Assembly: GCA_037388505.1 (NCBI GenBank)
Contig: JARRKC010000007.1
Coordinates: 10,428 to 74,427 of the forward strand
DNA length: 64,000 nucleotides
Direction of reading: 5' to 3'
Source: JARRKC01 sp037388505
Lineage (GTDB): Bacteria; Acidobacteriota; UBA6911; RPQK01; JAPXNP01
Of this stretch, positions 26,290 through 37,345 are shown piece after piece (position 1 is the first letter of the stretch; each line of letters opens with the position of its first letter). Under the pieces are notes generated by a model that saw only the letters and a list, made by a program, of their open reading frames with translations, was not told where the DNA came from and made no database searches. Both the position numbers and the translations under genes were made by a program.

Positions 26290-26420
26290 GTCCTACCCAC
26301 ATCCCGTTCTCTCGTTCTCCCGTCCTTTTCGGCTGGCCTCCGGAGCTCAGCGTGGCCAACGCTCGAGAGGTCGCGGCCGCAGTCAGAGACAAGCAAGGAT
26401 GCTTATCCTACCCACGCTCG
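26290..26420 (-). repeat. Dispersed repeat family 1, copy D
   Basis: This has the cleanest boundaries in the family: the 10 bp sequence TCCTACCCAC stands at 26291-26300 and again at 26406-26415, 115 bp apart. Between them on the minus strand lie AGCATCCTTGCTTGTC, a CTGCGGCCGCGACCTCTCG block, GCTGAGCTCCGGAG and an A/G-rich tail. Confidence 0.8.
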
Positions 26421-26508
26421 GAACTCTTCTTGACGACCGTGTCACCCCGACATAGCATCCTGCTGGGGCGTGAAGAATAGCAATGCCGATATTCACAGGG
26501 GGTTCTTG

Positions 26509-28991
<2,483 letters not shown>

Positions 28992-28995
<4 letters not shown>

Positions 28996-29183
28996 TCGAA
29001 TTGAAGATGTCGTCCGAGGAAGCCGCCGCCCTCAACGAGGTGCTGACAAGCTACTTGTCCGATCTGCGTATGGAAATTTCGGCCACCGACATCAAGGATT
29101 TCCGAGACCGGCTCAAGGAGAAGGAGAAGCTGCTCGAGAACATCCTGAGCCAGGTACCGAGGGCCCCCGAGGACAAGGCGTAG
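28992..29183 (+). CDS. Small helical protein coupled to the pyrophosphatase
   Basis: A 63-residue, highly charged, probably all-helical protein without signal or membrane segment. The ATG overlaps the pyrophosphatase stop as ATGA, so it is translationally coupled. It reads as a real gene because the sequence is amphipathic (LNEVLTSYLSDLRMEIS then FRDRLKEKEKLLENIL) and the coupling is exact. No family was recognised. It could be a cytosolic partner or assembly factor for the pump, but this is inference from position. Confidence 0.75.
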
Positions 29184-29378
29184 GATTTTCGATTTGAGGG
29201 CGCCCCGGGACCGACCTGCTGGGCCGGGCGGGCCACCGGCGTCTGCCCGCGCGAGCTGTCAGATTAGAGAAGAAAGGCTCGGAGATCTTTCCCAGGAGGT
29301 TGGGGTTCAGCTGAGGTTGGCCCCATCCCCTGCTTTGAGTTCGTTTCCACTCAATGGACACGTCCCGTGTCGGGCAAG

Positions 29379-29407
29379 GAAAGCGGAGGCGGTGCGCCTC
29401 CGCTTTC
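29379..29407. terminator. Hairpin terminator between convergent genes
   Basis: A perfect 13 bp stem, GAAAGCGGAGGCG with CGCCTCCGCTTTC, encloses a three-base loop. It lies 195 bp after the small partner gene and 28 bp from the end of the convergent DUF5666-like gene, so it could stop transcription from both sides. There is no long T run, so it may act with little help or with Rho. Confidence 0.7.
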
Positions 29408-29435
29408 ACGCGACCGGATTGGTCTTACCGTGCGC

Positions 29436-31118
29436 CTACTTCACCGTGATACTCAGATCCGCATGGGCGCCGCCGAACTCCCGAGGGAGCGCAGCGCGAA
29501 GCTTGACCCTGCCGGTCTTCTCCGAGGATTGAAGTGGGACATCGACGGTCTGCTTGCCGGCTGGGACGGTAACCTCCGATTCCATCGAACTGAGAACTCC
29601 CCGGTCTCCTGATACCGGGGTGATGAGAATGAGGATCTCTCCCTCTGCGACTCTACTCAGACGAAGGGTCATCGTGAAATCCGTTGCCGGTGCAACATCG
29701 ATCTTCTTTTCACTCCAGGAAAGGTGCATCGGCGCCTGCGAGCTGGATCGCAGATCGATGTCCAGCTCGGCTGTCCCCCCGCCCATATCCTCCGGTAGAT
29801 GCGCCACGAGTTTGCCGGAACCCGCTTGCGAACCAAACAACAGTTCGATTCCAACGGAGTTGTCACCCTGTTGGATGACCACATTGGCTGGATACTGCAG
29901 GTCGAGATCGGCGGACGCATCGATCAACTCCAGACCTATCGGAATGTCTTCCTGAGCACGCCCGTACTTGAACATAAGGTGAACGTCCACGTGCCCCTGC
30001 GGAGCGGCTCGGACCACCGATGGCGTCCACTGGATCTGTGTCGGACGGGTTCCGGGAACACCTTCACCCACCGCGATCTTCAGATTTCTGGAATAGCCTC
30101 CGAATGCATCACCGGCCGCGACGGTGACGAGCGTTCGGCCGTCGGTCGTTCCCGAAGTCACCTGAAAGACGCCGCTCAGCTCTCCGGCGCGTATCGTCAG
30201 CGAGTCCACGGAACATGAGGCCACCGACGGATCGGCGCAGGTGATCTGCACTGTGAGATCAGTCTCCAGCGGTTGCCTCAGAAGCACCGTCACGTCCTGC
30301 GTCTCTTCATAACCCATCTCCACATCGTCGGGCGAGAGCTCGAACAGACCGAGCACCCGAATCCGCAGCGCATTGACGGTCAGATCAGGCGCGAGCCGGC
30401 CGACGACCTTCACCGTGAGTCCGGCCACAGGCTCCCCAACCAACACCGTCTCGGGCAGGATATTGACGGTCGCCTGGGTGCCACCTCCGATATCGAGAAT
30501 GAACTGATCCTCTGAGAGGAACTCGGAAATGACACCCTCCAAACTGATCCGGGCAAAATGATCGTTCTCCAGAAGCTTGATACGGGTGGCGAGTAGGCCG
30601 CTGTCCGTGTACACTCCATCGACCCTGGCGAGCAGCCCGGAGGAACCCGCCGCGTCAAGACGGGCGGCCAGGTCGTCGAGGGTGATGGCCTCCCGGCTCT
30701 CATCGCGGATCCGCGTGCTTTCGTCCGTGAGGATGGTGAAACCCTGGATTTTGATGGTGAACTCAGAGGCATTGACCGCTTCCAGATAACCCTTGATCGA
30801 GAAGTCTTCAGCGACTTCCTGAAGCTGAATCTCGAGGGCGAGGAAGCCTCCCGAGGTGTGGACAGCTTCGATCGCGACCGTGGAACCCTCGTCCACGTCG
30901 TCGATCGCAATGGGGTTCCCATCTGCATCCTTGAGCTCAGTGACCGTCGTGACGGTGACGTCTAGAGACAGGGAAGGAGTCACCTGAACTTGCAGGATCG
31001 TGACGGAATCCGATGTGCTCTTGCCGGTCACTGTGGCGAAAAACTCGAGGGGAGCCGCCCAGCCGTTCACCAGAAGGAAGAAAAAAGGGATGGACAACGA
31101 GAACAGAATACGCTTCAT
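29436..31118 (-). CDS. Large exported beta-rich protein with DUF5666-like repeats
   Basis: A 560-residue secreted protein. A signal peptide of about 22 residues is followed by roughly 240 residues of repeated small beta domains resembling DUF5666, with recurring phrases such as LDVTVTTVTELKDADGNPI and FTIKIQGFTILTDESTRI. The rest is a run of Ig-like beta sandwiches (LTVQITCADPSVASCSVDSL and later segments). No catalytic motif was seen. The start is the second of two adjacent ATGs, 31118, with GGAGG seven bases upstream. It may be a surface or periplasmic structural or binding protein. Confidence 0.75.
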   Translation of the reverse strand: MKRILFSLSIPFFFLLVNGWAAPLEFFATVTGKSTSDSVTILQVQVTPSLSLDVTVTTVTELKDADGNPIAIDDVDEGSTVAIEAVHTSGGFLALEIQLQEVAEDFSIKGYLEAVNASEFTIKIQGFTILTDESTRIRDESREAITLDDLAARLDAAGSSGLLARVDGVYTDSGLLATRIKLLENDHFARISLEGVISEFLSEDQFILDIGGGTQATVNILPETVLVGEPVAGLTVKVVGRLAPDLTVNALRIRVLGLFELSPDDVEMGYEETQDVTVLLRQPLETDLTVQITCADPSVASCSVDSLTIRAGELSGVFQVTSGTTDGRTLVTVAAGDAFGGYSRNLKIAVGEGVPGTRPTQIQWTPSVVRAAPQGHVDVHLMFKYGRAQEDIPIGLELIDASADLDLQYPANVVIQQGDNSVGIELLFGSQAGSGKLVAHLPEDMGGGTAELDIDLRSSSQAPMHLSWSEKKIDVAPATDFTMTLRLSRVAEGEILILITPVSGDRGVLSSMESEVTVPAGKQTVDVPLQSSEKTGRVKLRAALPREFGGAHADLSITVK

Positions 31119-31481
31119 CATCGAGCCTCCATCGCAGCCGGCCGTCGACCGGCCGCGCCGATGCCGCACGGACCCTCCCCCGCGCCTGCTCAAGGCTCAT
31201 CCGGTGCGTAAGTCAACCCCGGCCCCTCAGGCTCCAGAGCCTCTCTCCACTTCCTGCCGTTCCCACACGGCACGATAGCCCTGGGATCCGGGGATTCTCT
31301 CCTGGACAATCTCTCAGTCGCGGAGTCTAGTGGCAACACCAACAGGGTTTTGTGAGGATCGTCACAAGACCCAACGATGCCGCTCAACCCCGCCGCTCAT
31401 CCTCACCGTCCTGGATTTGAAATCCCCCGTTTGCGGATAAACACTGAGGCTGTCGGGTTCGTCGATCATCGCAACGGCCGC
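31119..31481. other. 363 bp intergenic region, no gene seen
   Basis: Both flanking genes are on the minus strand and the stretch is upstream of the DUF5666-like gene. It contains no credible coding frame, no tRNA cloverleaf and no recognised repeat. TTGTGAGGATCGTCACAA near 31352-31369 is an inverted repeat and could be an operator, but nothing supports a specific regulator. Confidence 0.4.
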
Positions 31482-31961
31482 TCAGGGGCCTTCCGAAACA
31501 TGGGGAGGCTTCGGCGTCTCAACGACGTCCCGCCCCTTCCCAGAGCCTCTGCCGGCCACGTCGAGAATCAGAGCTGGAATCGCCACGAGCAGGATAACCA
31601 AGGCTGTAAACCCGCCCTGAACGATACTCAAGGCAACGATCCGGATGAGTATGACCACGCTGATCGCCAGAATCGAGACGAGCACCGCCCACCAGGCCCA
31701 GCCGGCTCTTTTTCGATATGGACCCAGGATGACGAACAGGAGCATTGTGCCGAAGCCCAAAGCGAAGGCTGCTGCCGTACCTCTCCTTCCTCTCAGTGCT
31801 TTGGCGACCTGAGGGCTGACCTGCAAATCCTGCAGCGAAGTCGATCCACTGATCATGTCGCTGGAGGCAGCTCCAAAATAGGCGATCGAAAGTGAGCTCA
31901 AGCTTCCCAATACGATCAGGACAGAGAGGATTGTCAGAAGGATCCAACTGATCGTTCTCAT
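31482..31961 (-). CDS. Small polytopic membrane protein, unrecognised
   Basis: A 159-residue protein with about four hydrophobic helices: an N-terminal one (WILLTILSVLIVLGSLSSLS), a second at AAAFALGFGTMLLFVILG, a third at WWAVLVSILAISVVILIRIV and a fourth at TALVILLVAIPALILDV. The C-terminus is short, charged and glycine-rich. No family was recognised. The ATG at 31961 has GGAGG eight bases upstream; an in-frame extension to 32054 has no ribosome binding site. It is divergent from the lipoprotein gene at 32085. Confidence 0.7.
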   Translation of the reverse strand: MRTISWILLTILSVLIVLGSLSSLSIAYFGAASSDMISGSTSLQDLQVSPQVAKALRGRRGTAAAFALGFGTMLLFVILGPYRKRAGWAWWAVLVSILAISVVILIRIVALSIVQGGFTALVILLVAIPALILDVAGRGSGKGRDVVETPKPPHVSEGP

Positions 31962-32084
31962 GGTGGTGTCCTCCGTTCCCGCGGCGGTTTGTCGTGTGCC
32001 TGAATTATGGCCCGGGACTGGAACGGCAGGCAAGTTGTCAATTGGCCAAGGCAAAGTGTGTATAGTGGTTCAGGAGGTCTAGAG

Positions 32085-32786
32085 ATGAGAACCGGTCTTT
32101 GCAACCCCCTTCTTCTCTTGAGCTTGACGGCCCTGTGGGCTTCAGGCTGCAGCCATAATCCTTATCTCGTCCCGGCCCCGAACGCCAAAGTCGTTCCCGA
32201 CCAGAAGGACGCAGCCGAAGCGGAAGAGTTCGGCGTCCACCTGGTCGTCAACGGAAACGACTGGAGGGGCTATCCGGTCGATCTGGCGGACGTGATCTCA
32301 CCAGTGGAGGCCGGTATCGAAAACAAGAGCGGGAAGTCGCTGAGCATTCGCTACAAGGACTTCTCTCTGACGGATCAGTCCGGTTTCCAGAGTTCGGCTC
32401 TGCCTCCATACACGATGGATGGCGCCTCGGCGAGGGCGTACTCGCCGCTGCTCGAACCGAGCTTTCATTTCGGCCTCTTTTGGATCGCTCCTTACTACTA
32501 TCCTGTCTTTGGCCCCGGGTTGGAAGCCTGGCCGGGAGATTTCCCCTACGATCCCGATTACTACCAGATGTATTACGGGTTTTGGCCTGGTGCGTTGCCG
32601 ACGAGAAGCATGCTCGAGCAGGGCATCCCGGAAGGGGTGGTGGGCGACGGAGGCCACATCACCGGTTTTCTCTATTTCCCAAGGGTGAAGAGGGAGATCA
32701 CGAACGTCAGCTTCGAGTTCGAGTTGGTGGACGCCAAGACCAAGCAGAGCTTCGGTACGATCAGGATTCCGTTGATCCGCAAATAG
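32085..32786 (+). CDS. Lipoprotein of unknown function
   Basis: A 233-residue protein whose signal ends in ASGC, so Cys22 is the probable lipidated residue. It has a beta-rich body with EFGVHLVVNGNDWRGYPVDL and a tyrosine/tryptophan/proline-rich middle (IAPYYYPVFGPGLEAWPGDF). No known domain was recognised. The ATG at 32085 has AGGAGG eight bases upstream; longer starts are rejected. It ends 34 bp from the convergent porin gene. Confidence 0.8.
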   Translation: MRTGLCNPLLLLSLTALWASGCSHNPYLVPAPNAKVVPDQKDAAEAEEFGVHLVVNGNDWRGYPVDLADVISPVEAGIENKSGKSLSIRYKDFSLTDQSGFQSSALPPYTMDGASARAYSPLLEPSFHFGLFWIAPYYYPVFGPGLEAWPGDFPYDPDYYQMYYGFWPGALPTRSMLEQGIPEGVVGDGGHITGFLYFPRVKREITNVSFEFELVDAKTKQSFGTIRIPLIRK

Positions 32787-32820
32787 GGGAGCGTCTCCTC
32801 TATCCGTGGGATCGGTACAG

Positions 32821-34137
32821 TCAGCGGAACGAGATCTCGATCCGCAAGTCAACGCAAAGCGCGTTCCTCGTGGATGGATCCGTGTTCGGGTGGATGACGT
32901 ATTGCAGATCGGGCTGAAGTCTGAGCCAGTTCCCGATTCTCGAGAAGTAGGTCAACTCGAGGTTCCATTCGGATCGGAACGCCGGGGCACCGGCGCGATG
33001 GCGTGCCAGCAAATACTCGTCGCCGTTGCGCGCGATCGCCATGGCAAAACCGAGTTGATCGTGAGGGCGGCTCTCGAAAAGCCCCGTATAGACTGCCCCT
33101 GCACCCACGTAGGACGCAAAGCGATAGATTCTGGAGTCGGCAAACCCGATGCGGCTGAAGACGCTCATCCCTCGGCTCGAATCGTCTCCGACTCGAAAGA
33201 GGCGACGCTCACCCAGGAGATAGAATCCCGGGTCTCCGCGTATCGCGGTCGCCCGATCCGGAAGGGAGTCCGGTGCAATCGGATCAAAACGGCTCGTGTA
33301 GTACCAGATTCCCGCGGCTATCGTTCCCCGGATCGCCGGTGCCTGGCTCGTGATGACCCGTCGATGGAGTCTTCGCTTCGACTTGGGCGACGCTGCCTTT
33401 TCTGAGTGGAATAGGTAGCCGGCTTCCGTCGCCGAGAGAATGCCCTTTCTTCCACTCAGGATGATATGGGTTCCTCGCGGGTCGTCCGGATCCCCGGACA
33501 ACCCGTTCAGAACTGCACTTTCGATATACGACCAGCTGGTCGGTTTGACTCTGGCGCGAACAGCAAGTGTGGTGTATGGGAAGATCGAGGGGCCGTTGAT
33601 TCCGCTTTGGGAGAAGGTCGGATCGATGCCGTGTGACGGATTGAGAAAGACGTTGGCCGATTGGATCACATCGAATTCCGTGTTCAAGTCATACAAACCG
33701 GCCAGCAGGGAAAACCTGTCGTGGGCCAGGCTCTGTTCGAGCCATATCTCGTACAATCTTGTTGCGGAGGGAGCGGCGATGTTGCTCAGCCCCTGTGCGT
33801 CCCCGGCATCATCACTGGGTATGCGGCCCTCGATGTTCAAACCGTAGACCTGAAACGTCATACCCGGCCAGCCGAGGGCCTTTTCACCGTCCATCCGGAC
33901 GACCACATCCACGTTGTGGATATAGTCAGTGCGACGGCGAAGACCACCCGAGACGATGGAAAAGAAATCCACCGAATAGTCCAGTTGGAAATGGAAGCCT
34001 TGCTCCTCGAGTGCTCGAAACAGCCTCTCATTCCGCTGAAGAGGATCCGTCGGGTCGGAGGAAACCGGGGGATTCGCACCAAGCTGTGCACAACCGAAAA
34101 GGAGCACAAGCGAGATTGTCCCCAACGACCTCCTCAT
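32821..34137 (-). CDS. OprB-family carbohydrate porin-like outer-membrane protein
   Basis: A 438-residue protein with a signal peptide (SLGTISLVLLFGCAQLG, possibly a lipoprotein signal at Cys15) and a beta-barrel body of alternating polar and hydrophobic strands. It matches the OprB pattern with LYEIWLEQSLAHDRFSLLAGLYDLNTEF, GIWYYTSRFD and the C-terminal strand ending in Phe-Arg (RIEISFR). OprB porins admit sugars through the outer membrane. The ATG at 34137 fits the signal; reading upstream enters the divergent ABC transporter gene, so a longer start is rejected. Confidence 0.85.
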   Translation of the reverse strand: MRRSLGTISLVLLFGCAQLGANPPVSSDPTDPLQRNERLFRALEEQGFHFQLDYSVDFFSIVSGGLRRRTDYIHNVDVVVRMDGEKALGWPGMTFQVYGLNIEGRIPSDDAGDAQGLSNIAAPSATRLYEIWLEQSLAHDRFSLLAGLYDLNTEFDVIQSANVFLNPSHGIDPTFSQSGINGPSIFPYTTLAVRARVKPTSWSYIESAVLNGLSGDPDDPRGTHIILSGRKGILSATEAGYLFHSEKAASPKSKRRLHRRVITSQAPAIRGTIAAGIWYYTSRFDPIAPDSLPDRATAIRGDPGFYLLGERRLFRVGDDSSRGMSVFSRIGFADSRIYRFASYVGAGAVYTGLFESRPHDQLGFAMAIARNGDEYLLARHRAGAPAFRSEWNLELTYFSRIGNWLRLQPDLQYVIHPNTDPSTRNALCVDLRIEISFR

Positions 34138-34179
34138 CTCTGCATCATAACGAAACTTGCTATATTCATTGACTAACTC

Positions 34180-35130
34180 ATGGGAACGATCATCTTCTGC
34201 GAGCGATTGACCAAACGCTACGGGTCTGGCGATAAGGCCGTCGACGCGGTCAACGGCTTGGACCTTGCCGTCGAGACTGGCGAGTGTTTTGGGCTGCTGG
34301 GTCCGAACGGCGCCGGCAAAACGACCACGGTGGAGATTCTCGAAGGTCTCCTGAACCCCACAACGGGCCGGGTCGAACTCTTTGGGGTGGCCTGGGGACG
34401 GGGTCGTGACGATGAAATCCGCCAACGCATGGGGATGACCCTCCAGGACTCACGTTTCCATGAGAAGCTGAGCTGCCTGGAAATCCTGACGCTCTTCCGG
34501 AGCTTCTACCGCGACGGCCTGCAACCGGAGGACGCATTGAATCTGGTTTCTCTCGGCGAAAAGGCAAAAGCCTGGGTTCGGAATCTGTCAGGAGGACAGC
34601 GCCAGCGTCTGGCGGTCGCCGTCGCGCTGGTCGGAGATCCTGATCTCATCTTTCTCGACGAGCCGACGACAGGACTGGACCCTCAGGCACGTCGTCAGTT
34701 TTGGGACGTCATTGGGGATCTGAAGAGCCGCGGTCGAACCATCCTGTTGACGACGCATTACATGGATGAGGCTGAGCGACTGTGTGATCGGGTCGCCGTC
34801 GTCGATCACGGAAGAATCATCGCTCAGGATTCTCCTCGCAATCTGATCTCACGATTCGCCGGGGAGAACATCGTGGAGTTCAGTGTGAACTCCAATGGGT
34901 CGAACGGCATTCCGGTCGCATCGGATTTCGCAGACCTCGATGAAGTTTCGCAATGTCAAACGGACTCGGAAGGTTTCAGCATGACGGCGAGCCAAGTGCA
35001 TATCGCTATCCCCGCGTTGCTCGAGCGAGTGAGCGAACGAGGCTGGAGATTGAACCGACTCACCACCCGGCACGCCAACCTGGAGGACGTGTTCGTGACT
35101 TTGACCGGACGCCATCTTCGCGATGAATAG
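34180..35130 (+). CDS. ABC transporter ATP-binding protein (ABC-2 export type)
   Basis: A 316-residue ATPase with Walker A (GPNGAGKTTT), the Q-loop region, signature motif LSGGQRQRL, Walker B (LIFLDEPTTGLDP) and switch His in LLTTHYMDEAERL. The C-terminal extension after about residue 220 is typical of CcmA/DrrA-type export ATPases. It powers the permease encoded next, whose gene overlaps by eight bases. It is divergent from the porin gene with only 42 bp between start codons, so the two promoters must be face to face in very little space. Confidence 0.95.
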   Translation: MGTIIFCERLTKRYGSGDKAVDAVNGLDLAVETGECFGLLGPNGAGKTTTVEILEGLLNPTTGRVELFGVAWGRGRDDEIRQRMGMTLQDSRFHEKLSCLEILTLFRSFYRDGLQPEDALNLVSLGEKAKAWVRNLSGGQRQRLAVAVALVGDPDLIFLDEPTTGLDPQARRQFWDVIGDLKSRGRTILLTTHYMDEAERLCDRVAVVDHGRIIAQDSPRNLISRFAGENIVEFSVNSNGSNGIPVASDFADLDEVSQCQTDSEGFSMTASQVHIAIPALLERVSERGWRLNRLTTRHANLEDVFVTLTGRHLRDE

Positions 35131-36163
35131 CCATCATCCCATCGTGCAGCTGATTCTGGCCAATATTCGGGGCTACCTCAGAGAACCCGAGGCCATCTTC
35201 TGGACCTACGGATTTCCTCTCTTGATGGTCGTGGGCCTGGGGATCGCGTTCGATACCTCGAAGCCCAACCCCGTCCTCGTCGATGTCGTTCAAGGACCGG
35301 GGTCGGGGAGGATCATCGAAGCCTTGTCCGGCAATGATTTCTTTCGAATTCATCCCGAGAGCGAGGCCGATGCAATGCAGCGACTTCGGCGCAATCGGAC
35401 TCAGATCGTGGCAAAGTTGGACTCGCGCGGCGTCTGTGAGTACTACTTCGATCCCTCCAATCCTGATGCGCGGACAGCCCGGGCCGCGCTGGACGATGCC
35501 CTGCAGAAGGCTTGGGGCCGTCAAGATCCTCTGTCCGTGAACGATCGCAGACAGACGGTCCCCGGCGCACGCTATGTCGACTTCCTGGTGCCGGGCTTGA
35601 TCGGCATGAACCTGATGGGTGGTGGCATGTGGGGGGTCGGCTTCATGCTGGTCGACATGCGGATCAAGAAGCTGCTCAAGCGCATGCTCGGCACTCCCAT
35701 GAAACGGCCGCAATTGCTTCTCGCGACGATCGGTACGCGGGCCGTCTTCTTCATTCCCGAGATGTTCGTGCTGTTGCTGACTGCGCACTGGATCTTCGGG
35801 GTTCCCGTCCAGGGAAGCATCGTCGACATTGTGATCATTGCTCTGATTGGCAGTCTGTCCTTCGCGGGTCTGGGCCTGCTTGCGGCATCGCGAGCCCAAC
35901 GCATTGAAAGCATTACGGGGATTCTCAACCTGACGATGTTTCCAATGTGGCTTTGCTCGGGGATCTTCTTCTCGGCCGACCGGTTTCCCGCCGCAATGCA
36001 GCCTTTCGTTCAAGCGCTGCCTCTGACTCAGTTGATCAACGCGCTTCGAGCGGTGATCCTCGAAGGTGTCGCCTTACCGAGCCAAACACTTCCGATTCTC
36101 GTGCTCGCCGCCTGGGGCGGAGTGTCCTTCCTCCTCGCGCTTAAGCTGTTCCGCTGGAATTGA
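35123..36163 (+). CDS. ABC-2 family transporter permease
   Basis: A 346-residue membrane protein with an N-terminal helix, a large extracytoplasmic loop (roughly residues 45-165, containing PSNPDARTARAALDD) and five helices at the C-terminus ending in FLLALKLFRWN, the ABC2-type layout. It forms the export channel driven by the ATPase encoded upstream. Related pairs export drugs, lipids or antibiotics; no substrate clue is present. It is convergent with the DUF5996 gene, leaving 20 bp. Confidence 0.92.
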   Translation: MNSHHPIVQLILANIRGYLREPEAIFWTYGFPLLMVVGLGIAFDTSKPNPVLVDVVQGPGSGRIIEALSGNDFFRIHPESEADAMQRLRRNRTQIVAKLDSRGVCEYYFDPSNPDARTARAALDDALQKAWGRQDPLSVNDRRQTVPGARYVDFLVPGLIGMNLMGGGMWGVGFMLVDMRIKKLLKRMLGTPMKRPQLLLATIGTRAVFFIPEMFVLLLTAHWIFGVPVQGSIVDIVIIALIGSLSFAGLGLLAASRAQRIESITGILNLTMFPMWLCSGIFFSADRFPAAMQPFVQALPLTQLINALRAVILEGVALPSQTLPILVLAAWGGVSFLLALKLFRWN

Positions 36164-36183
36164 GGGCTGCGTCGCGACCTGCC

Positions 36184-37137
36184 TCACGCCCCCGTGTCGA
36201 GCGCGGGGTCGTGGTCGCGCTCCAGGGACTTCCGGTCCCAATGCGCCAGATTGGCGGCCGCTTCGTAGGTTGTCTGCAGAAAGCCAAGGAGCATCTCGTC
36301 GGGCGAAGCCGCGCGGCGGACGACGTCGTAGGGTAGGATGAACTCCCCCAGATCGGGACTGAAGAAGGCCTCATCCGGCGAAATCAGCGCGTCGCGAAAA
36401 CCGGCCGGCTCGGGGTACGCGTAGGAATAGAAGGCAGCATCGTCGATCACTCCCCCGCCCGGCCAGAAGCCGCAGCTGCTCACTTCATGTGAGTAGGCCT
36501 CCCGGGTTACACGATCGGGAAGATGTGGGATGCCGCCCGGATGTCTGGGAGCCCGACGCCCGGAAAATCTCGTAACCGCGAGATCCGGGGCGCCCCAGAA
36601 GAAGTGCACCGGGCTGCACTTGCCGATGAACCGCGCCCGAAACTCCTTGAAGACTCGGTCCGCTTGAACCAGGACCTGCCAGAACCGATGGGCATAGTAG
36701 GGGTCATAGGATCGGTGCGTATCGTCACGGTCGAATGGGATGGGGTCCATGACCTCGTTGGGGATTCGCGTGATGTCTACCTGCAGCTGGAGCCTGTTCA
36801 TCTCCGCCATAAGTCGTGTGTAGAACGCGGCCACCGTCTGTCCTTCGAGAGCCAGGCCACCCACTTCCCCATCGCTGCATTGCACGATCAGCCGATGACT
36901 GACGAAATCGAAATCGATCTGGAAGGTCCTGCCTCCATATGGAATCGGTGAGGTCGTAAGTCCTCGAGCCGTCACGTAGAGTGTGACGTGCCAGGAGTGG
37001 TTGACCCAGGGACTCCGAATGAGCCGGATCTTCCCCACGATTTGCGTCCAAAGGTGCAGAGTTGCGCAAGTGTCGCGCCATTCCTTCAGAGGCAGGCTCG
37101 GCCATACCTCGTGACTTGGATCAGATCGAGCGATCAT
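36184..37137 (-). CDS. DUF5996-family protein
   Basis: A 317-residue soluble protein of the DUF5996 type. Family marks seen here are WPSLPLKEWRDTCATLHLWTQIVGK, NHSWHVTLYVTARGLTT, FFWGAPDLAVTRFSGRRAP and the closing ISPDEAFFSPDLGEFILPY. No catalytic residues are known for the family and no signal or membrane segment is present. AGGAGG precedes the ATG. The protein appears intact and full length. Function unknown. Confidence 0.88.
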   Translation of the reverse strand: MIARSDPSHEVWPSLPLKEWRDTCATLHLWTQIVGKIRLIRSPWVNHSWHVTLYVTARGLTTSPIPYGGRTFQIDFDFVSHRLIVQCSDGEVGGLALEGQTVAAFYTRLMAEMNRLQLQVDITRIPNEVMDPIPFDRDDTHRSYDPYYAHRFWQVLVQADRVFKEFRARFIGKCSPVHFFWGAPDLAVTRFSGRRAPRHPGGIPHLPDRVTREAYSHEVSSCGFWPGGGVIDDAAFYSYAYPEPAGFRDALISPDEAFFSPDLGEFILPYDVVRRAASPDEMLLGFLQTTYEAAANLAHWDRKSLERDHDPALDTGA

Positions 37138-37345
37138 ACGCTTCCTCCTGTCGACCAGAATTGGCCTCGCAGGATCCCGTCAGTATGCAAATGGCCCGGG
37201 CAACAAATCCCACGGCGGACACTCTTCGTTTCCTGAAATATTACCCCAACACTTCCAAGGCAGATTCGTGACACCAGCAAACCAGACTGACCGAGATAGC
37301 GATACTTCATTTCGATTTTCCTCTCCGGATGGGGGGCCAGGAGGC

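Larger units (their letters stand above)
25733..26508. other. 776 bp intergenic region with nested repeats
   Basis: No gene is supported. Two inverted copies of repeat family 3 (25790-25856 and 25985-26050) flank a 128 bp spacer, and a family 1 copy is at 26290-26420. Between them, 26061-26280 has a minus-strand frame ending in a plausible peptide (HVLVEIHENDQPSF near 26130-26180) with no start and no recognised family, which may be a relic. The pyrophosphatase promoter should be near 26430-26490 but was not identified. Confidence 0.6.

Noticed and set aside
25733..26508. A transposase gene between the inverted family 3 copies
   Set aside because: No open frame of useful length or transposase motif is present between or beside the two copies.
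35060..36013. A 317-codon minus-strand open frame across the ABC permease
   Set aside because: Antisense shadow; the sense strand carries a membrane protein with the expected ABC-2 layout overlapping its ATPase gene.
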